From: Microtetraspora niveoalba
GTDB lineage: Bacteria; Actinomycetota; Actinomycetes; Streptosporangiales; Streptosporangiaceae
Direction of reading: 5' to 3'
Assembly (NCBI RefSeq): GCF_001570405.1
Contig: NZ_BBYM01000036.1
Location: 25,809 to 89,808, forward strand
Length of the DNA: 64,000 bases
The position numbers and the translations under genes were made by a program. Numbering within the stretch: position 1 is the first letter of the stretch; each line of letters opens with the position of its first letter. The notes beneath the pieces were generated by a model. It searched no databases. It saw nothing but the letters and a program-made list of their open reading frames with translations, and was not told the DNA's origin. Shown here piece by piece: positions 9,772-17,645 of this stretch.

Positions 9772-10847
9772 CGGCTCGCCTCGCTCTCTCCCCGGCCACG
9801 GCCCTCGTGGCCTTCGTGGCTCTCTGCTTCCCCGCCCCGTCCGTCGCGGCCGCGCGGGAACCGCGCCGTCACGGCGAACCCTCCCTCGTACGGCCCGGCG
9901 CGCAGCGTGCCGCCGAGCAGCCGCACCCGCTCGCGCAGACCGGCCAGGCCGCTGCCGCCGCCCGACGGCCCCGGCGTGTCGCGCGCCGCGGAGTTGCGCA
10001 CCGTGACCACGACCTCCTCGGCGGTCCGCCCGAGGCGGACGAGCACGTCCGCGCCGGGCGCGTGGCGGGCGGCGTTGGTCAGCGACTCCTGCACCACCCG
10101 GTGAACGGCCCGGTCCACCAGGGGCGGCAGGGCCCTCCGCTCCCCGTCGTACCGGAGCTCGACGGTCATCCCGGCGTCGCGCGCGCGGTCCACCACCGCC
10201 TCGACGGTCTCGTCCGGCGGCTCGGTCGGCGTCCGGGTCGCGGTCCCGCCCGCCGCACCGGTCAGGGCGGCGGCGCCGCTCTCGCGCAGCACCCCGACGG
10301 TGCGGCGGAGCCGGTCGGTCGCGGTGACCGCGGACTCCCGCAGTTGAGCCGCCGCCTCCCGGTTCCGTTCGGTCATGTCGGCGGCCAGTTCGAGAGCGCC
10401 GGCCCGCAACGCGATCAGCGCCAGCTCGTGGCCGAGCGAGTCGTGCATGTCGGCGGCGATGCGGGCGCGTTCGCGGAGCCGGACGCGTTCCGCGATCAGC
10501 TCCTGCTCGCGTTCGAGCCGGGCGACCCGCTCCCGGCCCGCCACCACCAGCTCGGCCTGCTGCCGCCGGAAGCGACCGGCCAGCCAGGGCAGCACCACGA
10601 AGAGGCCGAGGGCCATCAGTGCCGTGGCGCCGTTCCAGAAGTCCGGCACGAGGTGGACGACCCCGGGCGTCGTGGCGACGGTGAGGATCAGCCAGTCACG
10701 CCGTTCGGGCAGATGGCGTCCGTGGAGGTAGGCGGCGACGACCAGCACCACGAACAGGAGTTGCCGCCACGGCGGGACGTGGTCGAGGTACAGCCCGTTC
10801 ACGACGGCGATCCCCGCGATCGCCACCAGGGTCGCCCGGTTTCTCAC
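9768..10847 (-). CDS. NarL-type sensor histidine kinase
   Basis: 359 residues. The N-terminal ~95 residues form about four membrane segments with almost no extracellular domain. A short coiled coil leads to the HisKA_3 dimerisation box RIAADMHDSLGHELALIALR with His135, then the HATPase domain (VVQESLTNAARHAPG and GSGLAGLRERV). GTG at 10847 is chosen because it overlaps the stop of the serine hydrolase gene (GTGA); the longer reading frame would lie inside that gene. Kinases with such membrane anchors often sense membrane stress or a partner protein. The Arg/Glu/Gly-rich C-terminus is likely disordered. Confidence 0.92.
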   Translation of the reverse strand: MRNRATLVAIAGIAVVNGLYLDHVPPWRQLLFVVLVVAAYLHGRHLPERRDWLILTVATTPGVVHLVPDFWNGATALMALGLFVVLPWLAGRFRRQQAELVVAGRERVARLEREQELIAERVRLRERARIAADMHDSLGHELALIALRAGALELAADMTERNREAAAQLRESAVTATDRLRRTVGVLRESGAAALTGAAGGTATRTPTEPPDETVEAVVDRARDAGMTVELRYDGERRALPPLVDRAVHRVVQESLTNAARHAPGADVLVRLGRTAEEVVVTVRNSAARDTPGPSGGGSGLAGLRERVRLLGGTLRAGPYEGGFAVTARFPRGRDGRGGEAESHEGHEGRGRGESEASR

Positions 10848-12370
10848 CGCGCCGAGACTACCGACCGCAGTCTGAGCAGTCGCGCCGCGGTGGTGGCCGC
10901 GCCCGCGGCGGCCGCGACCGCGAAGGCGATCGTCAGGGGCGCGGCGAAGTAGGTGAGCTGCTCCCATGTGACGGTCCGGCCGTTCATGAGGAACGAGATC
11001 AGATCCGGGTACAGCGCGAGCAGCGGCACCGGCAGCAGCGCCGGGATCAGCCGCAGCCCGATCCTCCAGGCGGGCCTCCCGGCGCGCCGGCCCGCCCAGC
11101 GCCGGGACCGCAGCACGCCCAGCAGGCCCAGCCCCGCCGCGGCCAGCGTGATCAGGCCCAGGGCCAGCTCGGACGTCTGCCGGCCGCCGCCGGGCACCTC
11201 GGGGGCCTCGCCCCGGCTCATCGCCACGAGGCCGGTGAGCACGTCGTAGACGTCGTCGTACAGGCCGGCGCTGTTGGTCATGACGGCGAAGCCGTACCCC
11301 GTGTCGGGGGCGATCGCCTCCACGGCGGTGTACGTGAACAGGTTGCCCGAATGCACGAGCAGTTCGGCGCCGTTCACGGTCTCCCGGCCCCAGCCCATGC
11401 CGTAGTCGTGCACCTTGGACGGCGTGTGCATGGTCTTCAGGCTCTCCGGTGTCACCGGCTGCGGGCCGTCACCGCTCTGGCCGATCAGCCATCTGCCCAT
11501 GTCGGCCGCGTCGGTGACGACGCCGCCGGCCCCGCCGCCGTACAGGAAGTCGCGCAGCTCCGGCCGCGGCACCCACACCCCGAACAGCGAGTTGAAGCCC
11601 TGGGCCGGCCTGACCGTCCGGTCACCGACCGCGCTGCCGGTCATGCCGAGAGGTCCGAAGACGCGCTGCCTCATGTACTCGCCGAAGCTCCTGCCGGCGA
11701 CCACCTCGACCAGCCGGGCGGCCACCTCGTAGTTGACGTTGCAGTACGCCCAGCGCGTACCGGGGGCGGCGGCCAGGGTGCCGGTGCGCAGCGCGGCCAC
11801 GTACCCGGCGAGGGTGGTCGCGGACTCCGCCGCACGGAGGTCGACGGTGCCGTCGGAGATGCCCGAGGTCTGGTTCAGCAGGTGCCGTACGGTGATGCCG
11901 GCCGCGCGCGGGTCGGCCATGCGGAACTCGGGCAGCCACCGGGCGACCGGCTCGTCCAGCGAGATCTCGCCGTCGTCGACCAGCGTCATGACGGCCATGG
12001 CGGTGAACGACTTGCTCACCGAGGCCACGCGCATCGGGGTGTTCTCGGTGACCGGCTCGCCCGCCGAGTCGTGCCCGTATCCGGCGGCGTGCACGACCTT
12101 CCCCTGGTGGGTCACGACGACCGACATCCCGGGCAGGGCGGTCGATTCCATGGCCTCGGTGAGATAGGCGTCGATGGCGGCCGGGGACGGCTCGTCGACG
12201 GCGGGCGCTCCCGCCGGGACCGGCCCGGTGTGAGCGCCCGCCGGGGACACGGCTGGGGACACGGCGCTGGCCGTCGCGGGAGCCGCGGTGAGGGACAGGA
12301 CCAGAGGGGTCACGACGAGGGGAACGGCCAGACGGGCGCGCCGCGCCAGGCCGATGAGCTTCTGTTTCAC
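10844..12370 (-). CDS. Secreted, membrane-anchored serine hydrolase (beta-lactamase class C / DD-peptidase family)
   Basis: 508 residues. An N-terminal signal peptide (to about residue 36) precedes a serine beta-lactamase-like domain at about 60-385. It has S-V-S-K (Ser117, Lys120), Y-C-N (209-211) and a third motif H-S-G near 343, all the active-site boxes of the family. The C-terminus carries membrane helices (ALGLITLAAAGLGLLGVL and two more). It is the first gene of a three-gene operon with a kinase and a response regulator, joined by 4-bp overlaps, so it may act in the same cell-wall or antibiotic response. Whether it cuts peptidoglycan, beta-lactams or esters cannot be told. Confidence 0.88.
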   Translation of the reverse strand: MKQKLIGLARRARLAVPLVVTPLVLSLTAAPATASAVSPAVSPAGAHTGPVPAGAPAVDEPSPAAIDAYLTEAMESTALPGMSVVVTHQGKVVHAAGYGHDSAGEPVTENTPMRVASVSKSFTAMAVMTLVDDGEISLDEPVARWLPEFRMADPRAAGITVRHLLNQTSGISDGTVDLRAAESATTLAGYVAALRTGTLAAAPGTRWAYCNVNYEVAARLVEVVAGRSFGEYMRQRVFGPLGMTGSAVGDRTVRPAQGFNSLFGVWVPRPELRDFLYGGGAGGVVTDAADMGRWLIGQSGDGPQPVTPESLKTMHTPSKVHDYGMGWGRETVNGAELLVHSGNLFTYTAVEAIAPDTGYGFAVMTNSAGLYDDVYDVLTGLVAMSRGEAPEVPGGGRQTSELALGLITLAAAGLGLLGVLRSRRWAGRRAGRPAWRIGLRLIPALLPVPLLALYPDLISFLMNGRTVTWEQLTYFAAPLTIAFAVAAAAGAATTAARLLRLRSVVSAR

Positions 12371-12579
12371 GGAAGGAGACGCTACGAATCGGCGGCCTCG
12401 GAAAGATCCGGCGATCCGCCACGATCACCCCTGACGAAAGTAGGAGTCCCGCCCCGGCACGGCGCCGCCCCGCGGGCGGGCCTCTCGGCGGTAGAACATC
12501 GCGGTCCCCTCCGATGGCCATGCCGTGACCCGCTCCAGGGGATGCCCGAAATGTGGTGACACCGGTGAAGGAGTGGTCC

Positions 12580-13536
12580 ATGGAGCTCTTCCCCGACATC
12601 CCCCTGGAGGCCTGGGCCGACAGCAAGGCGACGGTCCACAGGTTCGCCCAGATCGTGGGCAAGGTGCGGCTGGCCGCGTGCGTCCGCCGCAACCACTGGT
12701 GGAACGTGCCCTTCCACCTCACGGGGCGCGGCATCACCACGCGGCCGATGGGCGGCCTGGACGGCGACACACCGGTGTTCGCCATCGACTTCGACTTCGT
12801 CGACCATCGGCTCGTCGTGAACGTGATCGACGGGCGCACGGCCTCGTTCTCGATGCCCGGCCGTTCGGTGGCGTCCTTCTACCGGGAACTGTTCGCCACG
12901 CTCGACCGGCTCGGCATCGACGTGTCCATCTGGGCGACGCCCTTCGACCTCGAGGACGACATCCCCTTCGGCGAGGACACCGTCCACCGGGCGTACGACA
13001 CGGCCATGGTGACCCGCTACTGGCAGGTGCTCAGCCAGGTCGCCCAGGTGCTCGAACGCTACGCGGCGGACTTCTCCGGCAAGATCAGTCCGGTCCACCA
13101 TTTCTGGCACACCTTCGACATCGCGGTCACCCGCTTCTCCGATCGGCGGGTGGACCAGTCGCCGGAGGTCGACGTCGTCACCCGCGAGTCGTACTCCAGA
13201 GAGGTGATCAGCGCGGGCTTCTGGTTCGGCGACCGCGACGTGCCGGAACCGGCCTTCTACTCCTACACGGCGCCGGAGCCGCCCGGCCTGGAGCGGGAGC
13301 CGCTCCGCCCGCCCGAGGCGCGCTGGCTGGCGCTGCGGGGCAGCCACCTGGCGATCCTGCGGTACGCCGACGCCCGCACCGCCGCGGACCCACGGGGGAC
13401 GGTGCTCGACTTCCTGCGCAGCGCGTACGAGGCGGGCGCCCGGCGGGCGGGATGGGACACGGCGGCCACGTTCTGCCCCGGAGGCGTCACCGATCCGGTC
13501 GCCCTGCGCGACCTCGGCCCCGACGGAGCCGGCTGA
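12580..13536 (+). CDS. DUF5996 family protein
   Basis: 318 residues, cytoplasmic, no membrane segments. The start MELFPDIPLEAWADSK, the VRRNHWWNVPFHLTGRG block and the C-terminal WDTAATFCPG segment match the actinobacterial DUF5996 family, whose function is unknown. ATG at 12580 has AAGGAG 6 nt upstream; GTG codons at 12553/12556 are in frame but less likely. It is divergent from the serine hydrolase operon (209-bp gap) and convergent with the Mug-like gene. Confidence 0.8.
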   Translation: MELFPDIPLEAWADSKATVHRFAQIVGKVRLAACVRRNHWWNVPFHLTGRGITTRPMGGLDGDTPVFAIDFDFVDHRLVVNVIDGRTASFSMPGRSVASFYRELFATLDRLGIDVSIWATPFDLEDDIPFGEDTVHRAYDTAMVTRYWQVLSQVAQVLERYAADFSGKISPVHHFWHTFDIAVTRFSDRRVDQSPEVDVVTRESYSREVISAGFWFGDRDVPEPAFYSYTAPEPPGLEREPLRPPEARWLALRGSHLAILRYADARTAADPRGTVLDFLRSAYEAGARRAGWDTAATFCPGGVTDPVALRDLGPDGAG

Positions 13537-13559
13537 AAGGGCCGGCGCGGACGCGGAGG

Positions 13560-14108
13560 TCAGGCGGGCGGGCGCAGCAACCGCATCTGGGCCGCGATCG
13601 CCTCCAGGCTCCAGTGCGCGTTGAGCCCGCTCGGGTTGGGCAGCACCCACACCTCGCTGCCCGCGATCCCCTCGCCCTGGCGCCCGATCGCGGCCTTCCT
13701 CCGCCCGAACGCGAGCCGGTACGCGGAGACCCCGGCGACGGCCACGATCCTCGGGCCGGCCTCCGCCACCAGGCGGGCGAGCCGCTCCCCGCCCCGGCGC
13801 AGTTCCTCGTCCGAGAGCTCCTCGGCGCGGGCGGTCGCGCGCGGCGCCAGGTTGGTGATGCCCAGGCCGTACCCGGGGAGCAGGTGCTGCTCGTACGGCG
13901 CGAGCCTGCGCGGCACGAGGCCGGACAGGTGGAGCGCGGGCCAGAACCGGTTTCCCGGCCGCGCGAAGTGGTGTCCCGTCGCGGCCGAGTACAGGCTCGG
14001 GTTGATGCCGCAGAAGAGCACGTCGACGCCGGGCCCGAGCACGTCGTCGATCGTGCCGTCTCTGGCCGCGTCGAGATCGGCACGGGTGGGCGGTGAAGCG
14101 GGAGGCAC
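13560..14108 (-). CDS. mug: G/U mismatch-specific DNA glycosylase (Mug family)
   Basis: 182 residues, normal length. It belongs to the uracil-DNA glycosylase superfamily: motif A is seen as FCGINPSLYSAATGHHFARP and motif B as LPNPSGLNAHW. These match Mug/TDG enzymes, which remove U or T opposite G and other lesions to start base-excision repair. The N-terminal residues are probably flexible. It is divergent from the ThiF-peptide locus and likely unrelated to it. Confidence 0.9.
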   Translation of the reverse strand: MPPASPPTRADLDAARDGTIDDVLGPGVDVLFCGINPSLYSAATGHHFARPGNRFWPALHLSGLVPRRLAPYEQHLLPGYGLGITNLAPRATARAEELSDEELRRGGERLARLVAEAGPRIVAVAGVSAYRLAFGRRKAAIGRQGEGIAGSEVWVLPNPSGLNAHWSLEAIAAQMRLLRPPA

Positions 14109-14211
14109 CCTCCGATGCTAGGTCGTGTCCCACGGTCGCCGGCGTCGCCGATCACCCGGCGGCGAGGGGCCGCCTCGCGGACCATCGCCCTCACCACCGC
14201 GCAAGACGGTC

Positions 14212-14240
14212 TTGACAGCGCCTGTCAGGCGGTTCAGGGT
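14212..14240 (+). promoter_or_regulatory. Promoter and palindromic operator of the ThiF-peptide locus
   Basis: TTGACA (14212-14217) with a 17-bp spacer to CAGGGT (14235-14240) reads as a vegetative-type promoter pointing into the ThiF locus. The palindrome TGACAG-CGC-CTGTCA (14213-14227) overlaps the -35 box, as expected for a repressor site. No transcript evidence. Confidence 0.45.
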
Positions 14241-14276
14241 GTGGACCTTGATCATCGATCGAGAAGAGGCTCCCCC

Positions 14277-14333
14277 ATGACCGACGAACAGCGGCGCGAC
14301 GCCCTCCCCCCTCACGGTTCCACCGCACCCTGA
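14277..14333 (+). CDS. 18-residue leader ORF coupled to the ThiF-like gene
   Basis: A tiny ORF encodes MTDEQRRDALPPHGSTAP. AGAGG lies 8 nt before its ATG. Its TGA overlaps the ATG of the ThiF-like gene (TGATG), and that gene has no ribosome site of its own. Translation of the big gene therefore probably depends on this short ORF. It may be only a coupling leader or may encode a real small peptide; no Cys or typical core is visible. Confidence 0.4.
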   Translation: MTDEQRRDALPPHGSTAP

Positions 14334-15442
14334 TGCGCCTTCCGCGGATCAAGCCCGAACACCGGCCCGGGCGTCTCGGCGACGGCGTGATCCGGATCGG
14401 GGGCACGGTCTACGGGGTGGCCGGGGAGATAGCCGACCCGAACGGCTGGGCGTGGACCGCCCTGGGGCTGATGGACGGGTCGAACACGTCCGAGCAGATC
14501 GCCGACGCCCTCCTGCGCCGCTTCGCCGCGCTGCGCCCCGAGCAGGCGGCGAGGCTCGTGGAGACGTTGATCGGCTCGGGATACGTCGAGGACGCCGCCG
14601 CCGCTCCCCCGCCGGAACTCGGCTCGGAGGAGCTCGACCGGTACAGCAGGAGCCACGCCTTCTTCCGGCGGATCGACCTGGCTCCCCGGGAGCACGGCTG
14701 GGAGGCCCAGCTCCGCCTGAAGAGGGCGCGGGTGATCGTGCTCGGTCTGGGCGGCACCGGCAGCCACGCGGCGTCGGCGCTCGCCGCCTCCGGAGTCGGG
14801 TCGCTGCACTGCGTGGATCCGGACCGGGTGGAGCTGTCGAACCTCAACCGCCAGGTCCTCTACCGGGAGAAGGACATCGGCCGGTTCAAGGCCGAGGTCG
14901 CCGCGGAACGGCTCGGGGAGCTCAACTCCGGCATCGCGGTGACGAGCTCCCTCGATCGGGTCGACGACGAGCGGACGCTGACCGCGCTGCTGGAGGGGTT
15001 CGACGTGCTCGCGCTCTGCGCCGACCGGCCGAAGGACCCCGAGGGCATCCGGATCTGGGCCAACCGGGCGTGCGCGGCGGCGGGCATCCCGTGGGTCGGC
15101 GGCGGCTACGACGGGCCGCTGGTGACGGTCGGAACCTACTCGGCGCGGTCGGGCGCCTGCTACGAGTGCGTGTGCGCCGGCGAGGACGCGCTCCGGCGGC
15201 ACGACCTCGACATCGGCCACGGCGGCCCCGGAGTGATGGCCCCCTCGGCCGGGATCTCCGGCCAGCTCGTCGCCCACTGCGTGATCTCTCTGATCACGGG
15301 GGTTCCCGATCCGCGCCCCGGGACCGTACGCGGCCTCAACCTCGTCGGGCCGGACCAGAACGTGTTCATCCACCACCAGCCGCGCCCGGACTGCCCGTTC
15401 TGCGGAGCCGGAGAAGAGAGCGGAGCCGAGGCTGGCGAATGA
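14333..15442 (+). CDS. ThiF/MoeB-like (E1-type) adenylyltransferase with N-terminal PqqD-like RRE domain
   Basis: 369 residues in two parts. Residues ~15-88 look like a PqqD-like winged helix (IRIGGTVYGVAGEIADPNGW, then DGSNTSEQIADALLRRF and LVETLIGSGYVED), the fold that binds RiPP leader peptides. Residues ~125-360 are an E1-like domain: the ATP loop GLGGTGSH (138-145), acidic VDPD (161-164), SNLNRQVLY (169-177), CAD with Asp231, and four zinc Cys in CYEC (276, 279) and CPFC (354, 357). E1 enzymes activate a carboxylate as acyl-AMP. In peptide pathways (MccB of microcin C7, PaaA of pantocin) they modify the precursor peptide. A 41-codon precursor-like gene follows 86 bp downstream. A role in peptide modification is inferred; the exact chemistry is not predictable. 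Confidence 0.85.
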   Translation: MRLPRIKPEHRPGRLGDGVIRIGGTVYGVAGEIADPNGWAWTALGLMDGSNTSEQIADALLRRFAALRPEQAARLVETLIGSGYVEDAAAAPPPELGSEELDRYSRSHAFFRRIDLAPREHGWEAQLRLKRARVIVLGLGGTGSHAASALAASGVGSLHCVDPDRVELSNLNRQVLYREKDIGRFKAEVAAERLGELNSGIAVTSSLDRVDDERTLTALLEGFDVLALCADRPKDPEGIRIWANRACAAAGIPWVGGGYDGPLVTVGTYSARSGACYECVCAGEDALRRHDLDIGHGGPGVMAPSAGISGQLVAHCVISLITGVPDPRPGTVRGLNLVGPDQNVFIHHQPRPDCPFCGAGEESGAEAGE

Positions 15443-15528
15443 TGACATTTGGGCCTTGACTGCTGCCTCCGACAGCAGATGATCTCCTTGTCATCTCTTG
15501 TTGTCCCCAGAAGGGATTCACGAGGAAA

Positions 15529-15654
15529 ATGTCCGAGTTCGGCAATGAAACGCCGGTCGACACCGACGAGGAACCCGCGACGGAGATCTCGATCAGGAGG
15601 CTCGACAAGATCGAGACCACCGGCGATCTGAAGTGCGGCAACTCCAATTCGTGA
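15529..15654 (+). CDS. Candidate RiPP precursor peptide (41 aa)
   Basis: A short ORF encodes a 41-residue peptide. An acidic N-terminus (MSEFGNETPVDTDEEP) is followed by an amphipathic stretch EISIRRLDKIETTGDL, the kind of leader segment bound by PqqD-like RRE domains. It ends in a short Cys/Asn/Ser tail, KCGNSNS, with the only Cys at 36. Candidate ribosome sites are GAGG 3 nt and AAGGGA 12 nt before the ATG. It lies between the ThiF-like gene and the DUF6879 and M50-like genes on the same strand, with a possible own -35 (TTGACT at 15456). The position, length and leader-core layout fit a ribosomally made, modified peptide. The cleavage site may be after the Gly of TTGDL. No known RiPP class matches. 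Confidence 0.6.
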   Translation: MSEFGNETPVDTDEEPATEISIRRLDKIETTGDLKCGNSNS

Positions 15655-15738
15655 GCCGGGATCCGGGGGGAGCGACTCCGCTCCCACCTGGACCACTCCG
15701 GTCGACGCCGCCTCCGGACCATCCGATTGGAGTTGAAC

Positions 15739-16353
15739 ATGGCATATCGGATATTCGACCGCGTTCACACGGCTTACGGCGACCTGCTGAACACGAATGA
15801 CTACCGGGCCGATTTCTCGGCCGGTTTTCATGAGATCGAAGGTCCCATCTGGAAACTGGAACGCGCCCAGAACTTCGACGAGGGCTCCGACCCGAGCTGG
15901 AACGCGATGCTCGACGGCGACTGGGAACGGTCGAAGGCGCTCCTGGAGGAGTCCCGGCCGGATCACGCCGCCGACCTCCCCGCGCGCGGGGAACTCCGGC
16001 GGCTCCGCATCGTCGAATGGCCGCTGACGCCGTACATGCAGTGGGAGCTGCACCTGCTGGCCATGCGGGCGCGCCTGGGAGAGCGCGGCAGGGCGCTCGC
16101 GGCCTCCGACGTCGCGTTCCTCGAACCCGGACGCCCGCTCCCCGAGCTGGTGGTCTTCCGGACGGACCTCATGTACCAGGTGCTCTACGACGCGACCGGG
16201 ACGTGCGTCGGCGCCCGCAGGATCACCGACGCCGCCGTCATCGAGCCGTGCGTCACCCAGATCTCCACCCTGTACGGCGGAGCCGAGGAGATGGCCGGAT
16301 ACGTCGAGCGGGAGGTCGCGCCGCTCCCGCCGCCACGCGGCGCCCGTGCATGA
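15739..16353 (+). CDS. DUF6879 family protein
   Basis: 204 residues, soluble, no known catalytic motif. The GPIWKLERAQNF start, the LRIVEWPLTPYMQWELHLLA centre and the LVVFRTDLMYQVLYDATG strand match the DUF6879 family common in actinomycetes, usually near regulators or peptide genes; its function is not known. ATG at 15739 has GGAG 6 nt upstream. An in-frame TTG at 15727 is less likely. It lies in a tight run between the precursor-like ORF and the M50-like gene. The family may be a partner or chaperone of the modifying enzyme; that is a guess. Confidence 0.75.
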   Translation: MAYRIFDRVHTAYGDLLNTNDYRADFSAGFHEIEGPIWKLERAQNFDEGSDPSWNAMLDGDWERSKALLEESRPDHAADLPARGELRRLRIVEWPLTPYMQWELHLLAMRARLGERGRALAASDVAFLEPGRPLPELVVFRTDLMYQVLYDATGTCVGARRITDAAVIEPCVTQISTLYGGAEEMAGYVEREVAPLPPPRGARA

Positions 16354-16377
16354 ACACCGTCCGTGCATGAACACCGT
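16344..16377 (+). repeat. 17-bp perfect tandem duplication at a gene junction
   Basis: CCGTGCATGAACACCGT occurs twice in direct succession (16344-16360 and 16361-16377). Each copy holds ATGA. The first copy contains the DUF6879 stop; the ATG there is out of frame for the next gene. The second copy supplies the in-frame ATG of the M50-like gene. A single copy would have given a classic 4-bp ATGA overlap. Confidence 0.9.
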
Positions 16378-17602
16378 CCGGTTCCACGAGCTCGGCGTCA
16401 GGAGGGACGGCGACGAGTGGATCGTCGGCCGTGTCGCCACGGGTGACTTCGTGGCCGTGCCGTACGAGGGGATGCGGGCGATCCGGCTGCTGGGCGAGGG
16501 TATGACCGCCGGCGACGTCCAGGCGCGGCTGCGCGAGGAGACCGGCACGCGGCTCGACGTCGGCCGGTTCGTGGAGGCGCTGGTCTCGTCCGGCCTCGTG
16601 GCGTCCGTCGACGGCGTGGCGACGGTCTCCGCTCCGCCGCCCCGCCCGACGTTCCCCTGGCTGCGCGCCGGATCGATGCGGTGGATCCTGACCCCCGCCC
16701 TGCACACGGCGCTCGGCGTGCTGATCGCCGCCGCCGTGCTCGCGACGGCCGTGCGGCCGGACGTGATCCCCGGGTGGGAGGCGTTCCTGTGGCACCCGAA
16801 CGGCTCGCTCGTCCTGCTCGGGCAACTTGCCCTGAGCTGGGCCCTGGTCTTCCTGCATGAGATGGCGCACCTGTGCGCCGCCCGCGCGGCCGGCGTCCCC
16901 GGCACGATCAGGTTCGGCACCCGGCTGCAGTTCCTCGTCGCGCAGACGGACGTGTCGGGGATCTGGCTCGCCGAGCGCAGGATCCGGTTGACGGTCTACC
17001 TCGCCGGGATGGCGCTGGACGCCGCCGTCTGCGCCGTGTGCGTCCTGCTCACCGTCGCGTTCGGCGACCAGCCCCTCCTTTCCCTGCTGATCCTCACGAC
17101 CCTGCTGAGCCTCGGCCCGCAGTTCCTCGTATTCATGCGGACCGACCTCTACTTCGTGCTCCAGGACCTGACAGGGGCGCGGAACCTGTACGCGAACGGC
17201 GGCGCCTACGCCCGGCACCTGGTCAAGCGGCTGTTCAGGCGCGCGACGACGGACCCGCTGGCGAAACTGCCGGCGAGCGAGCGCAGGAGCGTCCGCGCCT
17301 ACATGATCCTGCTCGCCACGGGGACCCCGGCCTGCCTGGCGGTCTTCGCCGCCGTCTCGATCCCGGCGACCGTGACGCTGGTACGGCGGTCCCTCACGGG
17401 GTTCCTCGCGGCCCCCTCCCCGGCCACGGCCCTCGACGCCGCCGTGGTGATCGGGATCGTGGTCGGCTTCGAGTCGTTGTGGATCACGGCCTGGACGCGC
17501 CGTCACGGCGCGCGGATCAGGCGGGCGGTCGCCCGCGTGATCGGTCGGAACGCGCGCGGCCCCGGCGCACCGGCCGCGTTCCACCCGCCCCCTCCGGGGT
17601 AG
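16367..17602 (+). CDS. Membrane M50-like zinc metalloprotease with N-terminal PqqD-like domain
   Basis: 411 residues. Residues ~10-85 resemble a PqqD-like winged helix (VRRDGDEWIVGRVATGDFV, GMTAGDVQARLREETG, LVSSGLVASVDG). At least six membrane helices follow from about residue 105. The second ends in the zinc motif HEMAH (164-168), as in site-2/M50 intramembrane proteases and peptide zinc metalloproteases of bacteriocin-like loci. ATG at 16367 is chosen; GTG at 16346 would start inside the upstream gene. It probably recognises and cuts the leader of the peptide, possibly during export. Zinc motif and topology are visible; the role is inferred from the locus. Confidence 0.8.
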   Translation: MNTVRFHELGVRRDGDEWIVGRVATGDFVAVPYEGMRAIRLLGEGMTAGDVQARLREETGTRLDVGRFVEALVSSGLVASVDGVATVSAPPPRPTFPWLRAGSMRWILTPALHTALGVLIAAAVLATAVRPDVIPGWEAFLWHPNGSLVLLGQLALSWALVFLHEMAHLCAARAAGVPGTIRFGTRLQFLVAQTDVSGIWLAERRIRLTVYLAGMALDAAVCAVCVLLTVAFGDQPLLSLLILTTLLSLGPQFLVFMRTDLYFVLQDLTGARNLYANGGAYARHLVKRLFRRATTDPLAKLPASERRSVRAYMILLATGTPACLAVFAAVSIPATVTLVRRSLTGFLAAPSPATALDAAVVIGIVVGFESLWITAWTRRHGARIRRAVARVIGRNARGPGAPAAFHPPPPG

Positions 17603-17645
17603 AGGACGGCCACAAGATCGCCGTTCCACGGGTCAGGGGGGATGG

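Noticed and set aside
14277..14333. 18-residue ORF as the main peptide precursor (MccA-like)
   Set aside because: It lacks a leader-like segment, Cys or C-terminal Asn. The 41-residue ORF is the better precursor; the small ORF is kept only as a coupling leader.
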